From contig NZ_CP076060.1 of NCBI RefSeq assembly GCF_018729255.1, positions 434,001 through 498,000 of the forward strand: a DNA stretch of 64,000 nucleotides. Direction: 5' to 3'. The stretch is from Cupriavidus sp. EM10 (lineage in GTDB: Bacteria; Pseudomonadota; Gammaproteobacteria; Burkholderiales; Burkholderiaceae). Under the pieces are notes generated by a model. The model did not search any database. It saw only the letters and a list, made by a program, of their open reading frames with translations, and was not told where the DNA came from. A program made the translations under genes and the position numbers. This document shows positions 45,823-57,170 of the stretch, in pieces (within the stretch, counting starts at the first letter, position 1; each line of letters opens with the position of its first letter).

Positions 45823-48295
45823 ATGACCGAACAACGACAACCGCATCATCCGGCCACCCGACCGCCTGCGCGCCAGGGCAAGCCCCGGCGCGTCCGCGTG
45901 CCCGCCAGCGCCCTGCGACCGCTCGTGCTGGCCATGGCCGGCCTTTCGGTCAACGCACATGCGCAGTACGGCGCCGCTTCCGCCATTCCGAACCTTGACA
46001 TGGTCGAGCCGGCCGTGACGCAGGCGGCCGAACCCGAGCCGCCGCCGCCCGAGGCGGGCGAGCTGGTGCCTCGCCTGGCCGAGCCGCCGCGCCAGCCGGC
46101 CAATCCGGGCAGCAATTCGCTGGGGTGACACCCGGGTCGACACCCTCCAATCCGAATGCGCCGGCCTACGTGTCGGGCGACCGGATGACCGGCTACAACG
46201 ACAAGGGCGTCGAACTCGAAGGCAACGCCGAGCTGCGCCGCGACGGCGGCGTGGTCAAGGGCGACAAGCTGACCTACGACCAGGACACCGACGAAGCCCA
46301 CGCCACGGGCAACGTGCGCCTGTCCAAGAGCGGCACGCTGGCGGTTGGCCCCGAGGCAAAGCTGCGCGTGCAGGCCAACGAAGGCTACATGCTGTCGCCG
46401 GACTACTATTTCAACCAGACCGGCGGGTCGGGCAGTGCCGAGCGGATCGATTTTCTGGATCCGGACCGCAGCACGCTCAAGAAGGCGACCTACACGACCT
46501 GCTCGCCTGACAACGCCGACTGGTATTTCAGCGCGCGCAAGCTGGACATCGACAACGACCGCGAAGTGGGTGTGGCCTATGGCGGGGTGCTGAACTTCTT
46601 CGGCGTGCCTGTCGCTGCCGCACCGGCATTCTCGTTCCCGCTGAACAACGACCGCCGCAGCGGCGTGCTGCCGCCGCTGTTCGGCTATAGCTCGAAGTCC
46701 GGCGCGGACCTCACGGTCCCGTACTACTTCAACCTGGCGCCGAACCGCGACCTGACCGTTTATCCGCGTATCCTGTCGTCGCGCGGGGTGCAGCTGGGCG
46801 GCGACTTCCGCTACCTGGGCGATGGCTACACCGGCCGGATTCGTGCCGAATTCCTGCCGGACGACAAGAAGGCAGGCCGCGACCGTTGGGCTTACTCGAT
46901 CCAGCACAGCCAGCGGATCATCCAGGGCATGACGGCGTATGCGAACGTCAGCAAGGTGTCCGACGACCAGTATCCGGACGATCTGACGCGGAGCGTGTCG
47001 CAGTCCACGCTGCGTCAGTACACGCAGGAAGGCGGCGTGGCGTATAACTGGCAAAACTGGTCGTTCCTGGCACGGGTACAAAATTCCAGACGTTGCGCCC
47101 TAGCGAGCCATCGTACGAACGCGAACCGCAGATCAATGCCCGCTATACGCGCTACGATCTTGGCGGATTCGATATCGCGTTGGACACCGACTACACGCGC
47201 TTCAAGATTCCGCTGACGTCCACCGGATTCCAGCAGCCTGAAGGCAGCCGCGCCTACTTCAACCCGTCGATCAGCTATCCGATCATCCGTCCGGGCTGGT
47301 ATGTGACGCCAAAGGTGATCTTCAACGCGGCGCAGTACAACATGGATGCGGGTACGAACACGACCGGCGCACCCAACACGCTGAGCCGGTCGATCCCGAC
47401 GGTCAGCGTCGATTCGGGCATGACGTTCGAACGCGACGCGCCGGGGCTCAGCCGGCTGTTCGGCGTGAACTACACGCAGACGCTGGAGCCGCGCCTGTTC
47501 TACGTCTACACGCCGTTCCGCGACCAGAGCCAGTTTCCGCTGTTCGACACGGTGCAATCGGACTTCAGCTACGGCCAGATCTTCACCGAGAATCCGTTCA
47601 GCGGTAACGACCGGATCGCCGACAACAACAAGCTGACCGCAGGCCTGACCACCCGGCTTATCGAATCCGAGACCGGCGTCGAGCGGTTCCGCGGCACGAT
47701 TGCGCAGCGGATCGACTTCACCGGCCAGCGCGTGCAGATTGGCGGCACGCTGAACGACACCAAGCCGACCTACTCGGACCTGCTGGCGGCGACGACGATC
47801 CAGCTGTTCCGCGGCTACTATCTTGACGCGGGCATCCAGTGGAATCCGGACCAGAACCGCGTCAACTACTCGAACGTGGCTTTCCAGTGGCGCCCGGAGT
47901 CGCGCAAGCTGCTGAACGTGGGCTATCGTTACCGGCGGCCGACGTCGGTGACGGACAATACCGCGATCGACCAGTTCGAGGTTTCGGGCCAGTGGCCGAT
48001 CACGCAGCGCGTCTACGGCATTGGCCGCGTGGCGTATGACCAGTCGGCCAGCCAGCTGGTGGATGCGCTGGCGGGCTTCGAATACACGGCCGACTGCTGG
48101 GTGGGCCGCTTCGTGTACCAACGTTTCCGCAACACCACGAATGGGTACACCGGCCGGGTCTTCCTGCAGGTGGAATTCCGCGGATTGTCGAAGGTCGGTT
48201 CCAATCCGCTGGACATGCTGCGCCTGAACGTGCCGGGCTACGAGCCCGTGACCGCGCGACCGGTGCCCACGTCCCCGTACGATCACTATGAATGA
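45823..48295 (+). CDS. lptD: LPS-assembly protein LptD (two apparent frameshifts)
   Basis: The outer-membrane LPS translocon, about 824 residues after restoring two bases. A signal peptide ends VNAHAQ. A Pro-rich stretch precedes the N-terminal jellyroll (YVSGDRMTGYNDKGVELEGN), and a C-terminal 26-strand barrel follows. Break 1 is the four-G run at 46122-46125, where five would give SLGVTPGSTPSN. Break 2 is the four-A run at 47080-47083, where five would give ARVQKFQTLRPSEPSYERE. LptD is essential in most Gram-negatives, so both breaks are almost certainly sequencing errors. It overlaps the end of the intergenic region shared with amgK. Confidence 0.92.
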
Positions 48296-48304
48296 CGGAC
48301 CAAG

Positions 48305-49772
48305 ATGAAACGTCAAGCCTTTTCGGTTATGTCCCGCCTGAACCCTGGCAGCAGCTGCTGCTCTCCGCGGTGCTCGTCACGCTGGCCGCGCCAGCCGCCG
48401 CGCAGTTGCGCGCCCCGGGCGCGCGAACCCAGGGCATCTTCGTGCCGCAGCAGGGTGGCCAGACCAGCACGGTGGCGCCCACCCAGCCGCAGATGGGCAT
48501 TCCGCAGCCGGCGCAGAAGCGCTCGCAGCTGGTGGACGAAGTGGTTGCCATCGTCAACAACAGCGTGATCACGCGTCGCGAGCTGCTTGACCGGGCCGAC
48601 GAGATCGAGAACCAGCTGCGTGCCGCGAACCGGCCGATCCCGGAACGCCCGGACCTGCTCGGCGAAGTGCTGGAACGGCTGGTGATGGAGCGCGTGCAGA
48701 CGCAGGCCGCCCAGGACGCCGGCATCAAGGTGACCGACCAGGAAGTGGATCGTGCAATCGAATCGGTCGCCCAGCAGAACAAGATGTCCGCCACGGACCT
48801 GCGCAGCCGCGTGGAAGCCAGCGGCATGACCTGGACCAAATACCGCGACGAGCTGCGCAAGCAGGTGCAGGTGATCCGCCTGCGCGAGCGCGAGGTCGAC
48901 TCGAAGGTGCAGGTCTATGATGGCGAGATCGACAACTTCCTGGCGGCGCGCAGCGGCAAGCCCGCTGCCGTGGGCCCGGCCGAGTACAACGTGCAGCAGA
49001 TCCTGGTGCGCGTGCCCGAGGACGCGTCCGAAGCCCAGAAGGCGCAGCTCAAGGCCAAGGCCGAAGGCCTGCTCAAGCAGGCCCAGGGCGGGGCCGACTT
49101 CGCCGAGCTGGCGAAGGCCAATTCGGACGCGCCCGAAGCGTCGCAAGGCGGCGCGATGGGCTTCCGCGAAATCGGACGCCTGCCGGCGCTGTTCGCCAAT
49201 GCCGTGGTCGACCTGCAGCCTGGCAAGGTGGTGCCGGATGTGGTGGAATCGGCCAACGGCTTCCACGTGCTCAAGCTGGCTGCCAAGCGCACGGCCGCGC
49301 CGGCGCAGCAGGCCGGGTCCGACCACATCACGCAGACCCAGGTGCGCCACATCCTGATCCGCACGGGCCCGAACATGCCGGAGTCCGAAGCGAAGCGCCA
49401 GATGACGACGCTGCGCGACCGCCTGACGCACGGCACCGACTTCGCCGATGCGGCGCGCCGCTACTCGCAGGACGGCTCCGCGCAGCAGGGCGGCGAGCTG
49501 GGCTGGGTGTCGCCGGGTGAACTGGTGCCCGAGTTCGAGCAGGCCATGAATCGCCTGCGTCCGGGTGAAATCTCGGACCCCGTGGTCACGCAGTTCGGCG
49601 TCCACCTGATCCAGGTGGAAACCGTCGCGAGACCGAGGTCTCCGCCGAGAAGCAGCGCGACTTTGCCCGCCAGGAAGTGCGGGAACAGAAGCTGCGCGCC
49701 GCCTATGATGACTGGGTGCGCCAACTGCGCAGCGCGGCGTACGTCGAATACCGGATCAACCGGCAGCGCTGA
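48305..49772 (+). CDS. surA: periplasmic chaperone SurA (two apparent frameshifts)
   Basis: A peptidyl-prolyl isomerase and chaperone for outer-membrane proteins, about 489 residues after correction. Break 1 lies in the signal peptide, between the T-run at 48320-48323 and the C-run at 48343; one more T gives [20 protein letters not shown] running into [12 protein letters not shown]. The chaperone domain ([19 protein letters not shown]) and two parvulin domains starting [10 protein letters not shown] (about residue 228) and [10 protein letters not shown] (about 345) follow. Break 2 is the three-A run at 49619-49621, where four would give [20 protein letters not shown]. It assists LptD folding and follows it directly. 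Confidence 0.91.
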
Positions 49773-49789
49773 CGCGCGCCATACCTGCC

Positions 49790-50854
49790 ATGCCCGACCC
49801 TGCACCCGCGCCCCTGGCGCTTGCCATTACCACCGGAGAGCCTGCCGGCATCGGTCCCGACATCACGATCGGCGCCTTGCTGCAGCTTGGCGGCGCGGCC
49901 AACGGCATGGGCCATGGCGCGTACCGGTTCCATGTGATCGGCGACGCGCGCCTGCTGGCGGCGCGTGCCCAGGCGCTGGGCGTGGTGCATGCGTGGCAGC
50001 GGCGGCTGGCCGATGGCGATGTGGTGGTCGAGGATGTCGCGCTGGGCGTGGCCTGCGAGCCCGGCCACCTCGATGCCCGCAACGGCCGCCATGTCCTGGC
50101 GCTGCTCGACGTCGCCATCGACGGCCTGCAGGCCGGGCGCTTTGCCGCCATGGTTACCGCGCCGGTGCAGAAAAGCACGATCAACGACGCGGGCGTGCCG
50201 TTCACGGGGCATACCGAATACCTGGCCGAACGCGCCGCCGTGCCGCGCGTGGTGATGATGCTGGCCGGCCCGCAGCCCGCGCATGACAATGCCATGCTGC
50301 GCGTGGCGCTGGCCACCACCCACCTGCCGTTGCGCGCCGTGCCCGACGCGCTGACGGTACCGATGCTGCAGGAAACGCTGAAGATCGTCGACCACGACCT
50401 GCGGCGCCACTTCGGCATCGCCCGCCCGCGGATCCTCGTGACTGGCCTCAACCCGCATGCGGGGGAATCGGGGCACATGGGTCACGAGGAAATCGACGTC
50501 ATCGCGCCGGCGCTGGCCCTGGCCCGCGATGCCGATATCGATGCGCGCGGCCCCTATCCCGCCGACACGCTGTTCCAGCCGCGCCACCTGCGCGACGCCG
50601 ACTGCGTGCTGGCGATGTACCATGACCAGGGCCTGGCGCCGCTCAAGTACGGCACCTTCGGCCACGGCGTGAATATCACGCTGGGCCTGCCCTTTATCCG
50701 CACATCGGTGGATCATGGCACCGCGCTCGACCTGGCCGGCACCGGCCGGGCCGAGCACGGCAGCATGATCGAGGCCATCCGGTGTGCCATTACCATGGCC
50801 GGCCACGCCAGCGGACGCCACGGCAACGGCGCGTCCGCCAACGGCCGGCACTGA
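49790..50854 (+). CDS. pdxA: 4-hydroxythreonine-4-phosphate dehydrogenase
   Basis: A 354-residue NAD-dependent metalloenzyme of pyridoxal-phosphate synthesis. Family blocks are [38 protein letters not shown] (metal His), [13 protein letters not shown] and [12 protein letters not shown] (metal His). It is in the usual surA-pdxA-rsmA order, 17 bases after surA. About 15 extra residues rich in Gly, His and Arg end the protein. Confidence 0.96.
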   Translation: MPDPAPAPLALAITTGEPAGIGPDITIGALLQLGGAANGMGHGAYRFHVIGDARLLAARAQALGVVHAWQRRLADGDVVVEDVALGVACEPGHLDARNGRHVLALLDVAIDGLQAGRFAAMVTAPVQKSTINDAGVPFTGHTEYLAERAAVPRVVMMLAGPQPAHDNAMLRVALATTHLPLRAVPDALTVPMLQETLKIVDHDLRRHFGIARPRILVTGLNPHAGESGHMGHEEIDVIAPALALARDADIDARGPYPADTLFQPRHLRDADCVLAMYHDQGLAPLKYGTFGHGVNITLGLPFIRTSVDHGTALDLAGTGRAEHGSMIEAIRCAITMAGHASGRHGNGASANGRH

Positions 50855-50857
50855 CTT

Positions 50858-51700
50858 ATGCGTCCAAACGTGCATCAGGGCCATGTGGCCCGCAAACGAT
50901 TCGGCCAGAATTTCCTGGTCGATGACGGCATCATCTACGGCATCGTCAACGCGATCGACCCGCAGCCGGACGACGTCGTCGTCGAGATCGGACCGGGCCT
51001 GGGTGCGCTGACCAACCCGCTGCTCGAACGCCTCCCCAGCATGCAGGTCGTGGAGCTCGACCGCGATCTCGTGGAGCGCCTGCGCAACCGTTACAACGAC
51101 CGCCTGACCGTGCATGCCGGCGACGCGCTGGCGTTCGACTTCGGCAAGCTCAAGGAGGCCGGCCGCGCGCTGCGCATCGTGGGCAACCTGCCGTACAACA
51201 TCTCGAGCCCGCTGCTGTTCCACCTGATGGATTTCGCCGACGACGTGCGCGACCAGCACTTCATGCTGCAGAAGGAAGTGGTGGAGCGCATGGTGGCCGA
51301 GCCGGGCAGCAAGGCGTTTGGCCGGTTGTCGATCATGCTGCAGGTGCGCTATCACATGGAACACGTGCTCGACGTGCCGCCGGCATCGTTCAACCCGCCG
51401 CCCAAGGTCGATTCGGCCGTGGTCCGCATGATTCCCTGGCCGCGTGCCGAGGACGGTACGCTGCGCTCGCCGTATCCCGCGTGCGACCCGAACGTGCTCG
51501 GCGATGTGGTGACGGCCGCGTTTTCGCAGCGCCGCAAGGTACTGCGCAACACGCTGTCGTTCCTGCGCGACCAGGTGGATTTCGAGGCGCTCCGCTTCGA
51601 CCTGGGCCGCCGCGCCGAGGAAGTGCCGGTGGCCGAATATGTCGAGCTGGCCCGCATCGTCGGCAGCAGCGCCGTGCCGCCGGCGCGTGGTGCGGCCTGA
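50858..51700 (+). CDS. rsmA: 16S rRNA dimethyladenosine transferase (KsgA)
   Basis: A 280-residue SAM-dependent methyltransferase that makes m6-2A1518 and A1519 in helix 45 of 16S r[18 protein letters not shown] opens the protein; the SAM motif is [17 protein letters not shown] and the catalytic motif IV is [14 protein letters not shown]. It starts three bases after pdxA. Loss gives kasugamycin resistance in E. coli. Confidence 0.96.
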   Translation: MRPNVHQGHVARKRFGQNFLVDDGIIYGIVNAIDPQPDDVVVEIGPGLGALTNPLLERLPSMQVVELDRDLVERLRNRYNDRLTVHAGDALAFDFGKLKEAGRALRIVGNLPYNISSPLLFHLMDFADDVRDQHFMLQKEVVERMVAEPGSKAFGRLSIMLQVRYHMEHVLDVPPASFNPPPKVDSAVVRMIPWPRAEDGTLRSPYPACDPNVLGDVVTAAFSQRRKVLRNTLSFLRDQVDFEALRFDLGRRAEEVPVAEYVELARIVGSSAVPPARGAA

Positions 51701-51802
51701 CAGCGTGCCGAAGCCGCGGCCATCGACCACGATACCGATTCAGAATTTCCCGCCGAATTTCCCGCTGAACCACCCGAACATCCTGAAGCAATCGCGACGC
51801 TC

Positions 51803-52831
51803 ATGACCGAACAGACCAAGACCGATCCGCGTCCCGTCATCCTGACTGGCGACCGTCCCACCGGCCCGCTGCACCTGGGCCACTACGTCGGCTCGCTGCA
51901 AAGCCGCGTGGCCCTGCAGGAAACGCACAAGCAGTACGTGCTGCTGGCCGATACCCAGGCCATGACCGACAACGCACATGACCCGGACAAGGTCCGCCGC
52001 AACGTGCTGGAGGTGGCGCTGGACTATCTGGCCGTGGGCATCGACCCGGCCAAGACCACGATCACGGTGCAGTCGCACCTGCCGGCGCTGGCCGAGCTGA
52101 CGCTGATGTACCTGAACTTCGTCACGGTATCGCGCCTGGAGCGCAATCCGACGATCAAGGAAGAAATCGTGGCGCGCGGCTTTGGCCGTGATATCCCGGC
52201 CGGCTTCCTGTGCTACCCGGCCTCGCAGGCCGCCGACATCACCGGTTTCAAGGCCGTGCTGGTGCCGGTGGGCGAGGACCAGGCGCCGCTGATCGAGCAG
52301 ACCAACGAGATCGTGCGCCGCATCAACCATCAGGTTGGCCGCGACGTCCTGCCGGAAGCCGCCGCGCTGATCCCCAAGCACGGCCGCCTGCCTGGCGTCG
52401 ACGGCAAGGCCAAGATGAGCAAGTCGCAGGGCAACGCGATTCCGCTTGGCGCATCGCCGGACCAGATCCGCGAGGCCGTGCACAAGATGTACACCGACCC
52501 GAATCACCTGAAGGTGTCCGATCCGGGTCAGGTGGAAGGCAACGTCGTGTTCACGTACCTGGATGCATTCGATCCGAACGTGGAAGAAGTGCAGGCGCTG
52601 AAGGACCACTACCAGCGCGGCGGCCTGGGCGACATGGTGCTCAAGCGCCGTGTGGAAGGCATCCTGCAGGAAATGCTGCGCCCGATCCGCGAGCGCCGCG
52701 AGCAACTGGCGCAGGATCCGGGCTATGTGTTCGACATCCTCAGGAAGGGCACAGAAACCGCCCGCGAACTGACCCAGCAGACGCTGGACGAAGTGCGCAG
52801 CGCGGTGGGCATGTTCTCGTTCCCGAAGTAA
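51803..52831 (+). CDS. trpS: tryptophan-tRNA ligase
   Basis: A 342-residue class I synthetase that charges tRNA-Trp. The HIGH-like motif is [18 protein letters not shown] and the KMSKS motif is [14 protein letters not shown]. The motif style is that of the second TrpRS subtype rather than the short E. coli type. A hairpin without T-run follows. Confidence 0.96.
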   Translation: MTEQTKTDPRPVILTGDRPTGPLHLGHYVGSLQSRVALQETHKQYVLLADTQAMTDNAHDPDKVRRNVLEVALDYLAVGIDPAKTTITVQSHLPALAELTLMYLNFVTVSRLERNPTIKEEIVARGFGRDIPAGFLCYPASQAADITGFKAVLVPVGEDQAPLIEQTNEIVRRINHQVGRDVLPEAAALIPKHGRLPGVDGKAKMSKSQGNAIPLGASPDQIREAVHKMYTDPNHLKVSDPGQVEGNVVFTYLDAFDPNVEEVQALKDHYQRGGLGDMVLKRRVEGILQEMLRPIRERREQLAQDPGYVFDILRKGTETARELTQQTLDEVRSAVGMFSFPK

Positions 52832-52849
52832 GCGTTTCATAGCCCCACG

Positions 52850-52876
52850 CGTCCCTCCCGCCCGCCGGGAGGGACG
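52850..52876. terminator. hairpin between trpS and the EamA transporter
   Basis: An 11-bp stem (CGTCCCTCCCG with CGGGAGGGACG) and a five-base loop between convergent genes, no T-run. Confidence 0.6.
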
Positions 52877-52891
52877 GTCGCCGAAGGCCGC

Positions 52892-53796
52892 TCAGGTCTT
52901 CCGGTTCACCAGCACGATTCCCCCAGCACCATCACCGCCGCCAGGGCAAAGCGCATGCCGACCTGGTCGTGCATCAGCAGCACGCCGAAGGCCACCCCGA
53001 ACAGCGGGGTCAGGAACGAAAACACCGACAGGCGAGATGCCAGATACTGACGCAGCAGCCAGAACCAGATCAGGTAGCTGGCAAACGCGATCAGCACGGA
53101 CTGGTAGAACAGGCTGGCGATCACGAATCCGGTGACTTCCACGCGATGCACCTGGCCGGCCATCAGCGCCATTGCCAGCAGCAGCACCGCCGAGACGGCC
53201 AGCTGGTACAGCAGCGTCTTGCTGGCCGGCGCGTGCGACAGCTTGCTGCCGCGCACGACGATGGTGGTGGCCGCCCACAACGCGCCGGCCACCACGCCCA
53301 GCGCATCGCCCAGCAGCGTGCTGTCCTGGGACGATGACGAGACGATGCCGTCGGCGAAGGCCAGCACCATGCCCAGGAACGCCAGCAGCACGCCGATCCA
53401 CTGGCCGCGCTGCAGGTGTTCGCCCGGGACGAACAGGTGCAGGCCCAGTGCCGTGAAGATCGGCGCCGTGTAGAGGAACACCGCCATGCGCGATGCCGTG
53501 GTGTGGCCCAGTCCGACAAAGATGCAGAAGAACTCGGCGCCGAACAGCAGCCCGGCCACCAGGCCCGCAGGCAGCGTGCCGTCGCGCTGCCACAGCGGCG
53601 TGCCGCGCCATGCCGCGAAGGCGTAGACGAGCAGCGCCGCGACGGCGGAGCGCACGCCGGCCTGCAGCACGGCGCCCATCAACGGCGCGGTGACCTTGAT
53701 GATTACCTGCTGGAGTCCCCATGCGGCGCACAGCAGCACCATCAGTCCGATGGCCGTGCTGTCCAGCGGGCGCCTTGTTATTGTTTGCGTGGTCAT
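52892..53796 (-). CDS. EamA family transporter (DMT superfamily; C-terminus apparently frameshifted)
   Basis: A drug/metabolite transporter-type inner-membrane protein of about 301 residues with ten spans in two EamA repeats (LMVLLCAAWGLQQVIIKVT; LGDALGVVAGALWAATTIVV). Members export amino acids or metabolites; the substrate here is unknown. As read it ends early as VMVLGESCW at 52906. The five-C run at 52920-52924 would need six to continue GGIVLVNRKT to a stop at 52892, completing the last helix. This is probably a sequencing error. The start MTTQTITRRPL follows gloA closely on the same strand. Confidence 0.88.
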
Positions 53797-53807
53797 TGCC
53801 GCGTCGC

Positions 53808-54215
53808 TTACGGACGGGCGGCGTCGCGGGTGGAGTTGCGTTCGATCAGTTCGATCTTGTAGCCGTCGGGATCTTCCACGAAGGCGATCACCGTGGTGCC
53901 GCCCTTGACCGGGCCGGCCTCGCGCGTGACCTTGCCGCCGGCCGCGCGGATGCGGTCGCAGGCCTCGGCGGCGTTCGGCGTTTCCAGCGCGATATGACCG
54001 TAGGCGCTGCCCAGGTCGTAGCTGTCCACGCCGTAGTTGTAGGTCAGTTCCAGCACCGCGGTCTCGCTCTCGGGGCCGTAGCCGACAAAGGCCAGGCGGT
54101 ACTTGTACTCGGGATTGTCGCTCTCGCGCAGCAGTTGCATGCCCAGCACGCGCGTGTAGAAGTCGATCGAGCGCTGGTAGTCGCCAACGCGCAGCATGGT
54201 GTGGAGGAGTCGCAT
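53808..54215 (-). CDS. gloA: lactoylglutathione lyase (glyoxalase I)
   Basis: A 135-residue glyoxalase I that converts the methylglyoxal-glutathione adduct to lactoylglutathione. The metal ligands fit: H5 in [13 protein letters not shown] in [10 protein letters not shown] in GHIALE and E in [10 protein letters not shown] chose the ATG at MRLLHTML, preceded by GAAGG; the open frame extends ten codons upstream. It is upstream of the EamA gene on the same strand. Confidence 0.95.
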   Translation of the reverse strand: MRLLHTMLRVGDYQRSIDFYTRVLGMQLLRESDNPEYKYRLAFVGYGPESETAVLELTYNYGVDSYDLGSAYGHIALETPNAAEACDRIRAAGGKVTREAGPVKGGTTVIAFVEDPDGYKIELIERNSTRDAARP

Positions 54216-54494
54216 GGGGGGACCTTCTTTGGGTTGTTGAGACAACAGAGGCCGTCATTTTAGTCCTCCCGGCCCGATTGCGCCTGGCAAGCGCCAATCC
54301 CCGTTGGGGTGAGGCAGCCGGTGAAGTCATCCGTCGATAAATTTCATATCGGGCGGGCCGTGCGCTGCGGGCGGCCAGTTGCTAGATTTCAGGGCACGTA
54401 TCTGAACCTCGAAACACCGCTTACGCCGATTCGCAATCGGCGCGGCTGCGCCGAGGGTCGCGCGAAAGGCTTTCTCTGACGAAGGGGAAACTGC

Positions 54495-57137
54495 ATGGCG
54501 CGATGCCACCGGATCAGTACCTGCCATGTGTTGGGGCGGTGGTTGGCCGCTGCCGCGGCATCGGCGTCAGTCGCCGCGGTCGCCAGCCCGGCCGCCCGGG
54601 CGGCGGATTGCGTGCCACCTGCCGCCGGGGCCACGTCCTATACCGCCAATGGTTGCGACGCGACCATCGCGGGCGGTACGTTCGACAACGGCGACAGGAA
54701 CGGCGAGGCGTTGCTGCAAGCCACCAACAACGGGACCATCACCGTCATGGGGCCGGTCACGCTGTCGTCAGGGGGCGATGAAGCCAGCGGCGCCTATGTC
54801 CACGACGGGGGCGCAATCCGCTTCACTGCGCCGGGCAGCACGATGACGATGCTCGGCGCCCATTCGAATGGCGTCCACGCGTTCGGCGCCGCGACCATTT
54901 CCGGCCAGGCGACGATCATCACCTCGGGCGAACGCGGCCATGCCGTATTCGCCGACTACGGCGGCATCATCCAGTTGCAGGATTCGGCGATCACGACGCA
55001 TGGCGCCGATGCCGCTGGCGTGGCTGTGGCAGGGGGATCGGTGGCGCTGTTTGGCCGAAGTACGATCCTTACGACGGGCGAAACGGCTCCCGGCGCTGCG
55101 CAGCTTTCCGGCAATTCTTCCATCGAGATCGACGGCCAGGCCGGGCGGGCGTCGATCACCACCACGGGCATGGCGTCGCCCGGCGCGGCCGCCGTCGCGG
55201 GCGGGACCCTGGCGCTGCGCAACGTCGACGTGCGCACCGAAGGGCGAAGGGCCTTCGGCCTGCTCGCCGAAGGCGAGGACGCTTTGGTGACGGCCACCGG
55301 CACGAGCGTGGTGACGACCGGCCCTGGCGCCCATGGGCTGCAGCTCGTGGATGGCGCTTCGCTGACGTTTCGCAACGGCAGCGTGTCGACGACCGGGCTG
55401 GACGCCAGCGCGCTGTCGATGTCCGGTGCATCCGATAGCACGACCCAGTCCGCCGGGATCGCTGCGAGCACGTTGTCGAGCAGCGGCGGTGCGGCGATTG
55501 TCGCGTTGGGGGGCACGAACGATATCCTGATCGCTGACAGCCGGGTGGTCGGCAATCGGCGATGGCTCGGCATCGACGCCATGGACAAGACAGTGCTGCT
55601 GACCGTGACCGCCGTCCGCTCGACGCTGGAGGGCGCCGCCGAGGTCCGGGCCGAAGCCGGCGCGCCGGCGCACCAGGCCCATCTGACCTTGCGCGACCAG
55701 TCGCTGTGGCGCATCACCGGCAATTCCAACCTGACGACGCTGGACAACCGTGACAGTACCGTTGCATTTGCCGCCCCAACCGATGGCACCTTTCACACGC
55801 TGACCCTGAACCGCTATGCCAGCACGGCCGGCACGATGCTCCTGACGTCGGCATTAGGCGGCGATGGCTCGCCGTCGGATCGGCTTGTGATCGATGGCGG
55901 CAGCGCCACCGGCGCCACCAGCCTGCGCATCGTCAACGCGGGCGGCAAGGGCGCGCTGACCCAGGAAGGCATCCGCGTGATCGAGGCTATCAACGGTGGC
56001 AGCGTGCCCGCCGGGACGTTCGTGCTGGCAGGCCGCGCGGTGGCCGGGCCCTACGAATACCGCCTGTTCCGGGGTGGCCTGGCGGATCCCGACGACGGCA
56101 ACTGGTACCTGCGCTCGCAAAGGATGCCGGATCCGCCCCCGCCGCCCGATCCACCCAACCCGCCCGATCCACCCGCCCCGCCCGCGCCCCCGTCGCCGCC
56201 CCGACCCACCTATCGGCCCGAAGTGCCCGCCTACATCGCCAACGAGCACGCGGCGGCCAGCCTGTTCCTGCACAGCCTGCACGACCGCATGGGCGAGCTG
56301 TCGTTCTCGTCCGCGCCGGCCGGATGGCTGCGGCTGGTGGGCAAGACCGCGGAAAGCGGCAGCCGTGGCAACGACTACAGCGCGCGTGCCGATACGGTGA
56401 TCCTGCATGGCGGCGGCGACCTGGTGCGCGGATCGCTGTTCGGCACGGCCGACCGGCTCCACCTGGGCGCCATGTTCGGCTACGGCAATGTGCGCACCGA
56501 TGGCCTGGCCGCCGGCAACCAGGCCCGGGCGCGCGGCGAAGTCAACGGCTATGGCGCGGGCATGTACGCCACGTGGTTCGGCCACGCGGCTTCCGACCTT
56601 GGGCCCTATGTCGACAGCTGGTTTCAGTACACCTGGTTCGACAGCAACGTGCGCGGCGACCAGCTGCCCAGGGTCGGCTATCACAGCCAGGCGTGGAACG
56701 TGTCAGTGGAAGGGGGATGGGCCCTGCCGCTGGCGCAGACGTCGTGGCGCGTCGAGCCGCAGGCGCAGGTGGTATGGCTGCGGCATCGCGGCGTCAGCGT
56801 GACCGAACCGGGTGGGACGCAGATCAACGGCGGCGACACCAAGGGCGTGGTGACGCGGCTCGGCGTACGGGTCTTTCAGACGCTGGAACGGGAGGAGGGT
56901 GGAAAGCTGCAGCCCTACGCCACGCTGAACTGGTGGCACGACCAGGCCAGCACATCGGTGGGATTCAGCGATACGGTGCTCGGCCAGCTGTTTCCACGCG
57001 ACCGCTACGAGCTCAAGCTGGGGATCGGCGCCCGGCTGGCGCGCGGCTGGAGCAGCTGGGGCAATGTCGGCGGGCAGTGGGGTGGCCAGGGCTACCGGCA
57101 ATACGCGCTGCGCCTGGGCGCGCGCTATGCCTGGTGA
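54495..57137 (+). CDS. classical autotransporter (type Va secretion), adhesin-like
   Basis: An 880-residue outer-membrane protein. The signal peptide (about 36 residues) ends ARA-A. The passenger (about residues 38-540) is an array of 25-31-residue units ending in a T-x-G turn followed by A-x-G (ATIITSGERGHAVFAD, SAITTHGADAAGVAVAGG, STILTTGETAPGAAQLSG, TSVVTTGPGAHGLQLVDG), the look of a pertactin-type beta-helix. A Pro/Asp linker at about 543-575 leads to a barrel domain of about 300 residues ending RYAW. No protease motif is seen. A host or surface adhesion role is likely but unproven. It is alone; no neighbour is obviously functional with it. Confidence 0.9.
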   Translation: MARCHRISTCHVLGRWLAAAAASASVAAVASPAARAADCVPPAAGATSYTANGCDATIAGGTFDNGDRNGEALLQATNNGTITVMGPVTLSSGGDEASGAYVHDGGAIRFTAPGSTMTMLGAHSNGVHAFGAATISGQATIITSGERGHAVFADYGGIIQLQDSAITTHGADAAGVAVAGGSVALFGRSTILTTGETAPGAAQLSGNSSIEIDGQAGRASITTTGMASPGAAAVAGGTLALRNVDVRTEGRRAFGLLAEGEDALVTATGTSVVTTGPGAHGLQLVDGASLTFRNGSVSTTGLDASALSMSGASDSTTQSAGIAASTLSSSGGAAIVALGGTNDILIADSRVVGNRRWLGIDAMDKTVLLTVTAVRSTLEGAAEVRAEAGAPAHQAHLTLRDQSLWRITGNSNLTTLDNRDSTVAFAAPTDGTFHTLTLNRYASTAGTMLLTSALGGDGSPSDRLVIDGGSATGATSLRIVNAGGKGALTQEGIRVIEAINGGSVPAGTFVLAGRAVAGPYEYRLFRGGLADPDDGNWYLRSQRMPDPPPPPDPPNPPDPPAPPAPPSPPRPTYRPEVPAYIANEHAAASLFLHSLHDRMGELSFSSAPAGWLRLVGKTAESGSRGNDYSARADTVILHGGGDLVRGSLFGTADRLHLGAMFGYGNVRTDGLAAGNQARARGEVNGYGAGMYATWFGHAASDLGPYVDSWFQYTWFDSNVRGDQLPRVGYHSQAWNVSVEGGWALPLAQTSWRVEPQAQVVWLRHRGVSVTEPGGTQINGGDTKGVVTRLGVRVFQTLEREEGGKLQPYATLNWWHDQASTSVGFSDTVLGQLFPRDRYELKLGIGARLARGWSSWGNVGGQWGGQGYRQYALRLGARYAW

Positions 57138-57170
57138 ACCGGTCCGATGAGCGCTGGCTCTCGTCAGCCA

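Noticed and set aside
47015..48316. A 433-codon antisense frame over the lptD barrel
   Set aside because: Complement shadow; the sense frame shows conserved LptD strands to its stop.
49703..51730. A 675-codon antisense frame over pdxA and rsmA
   Set aside because: Same reason: the sense strand encodes two conserved enzymes with catalytic motifs.
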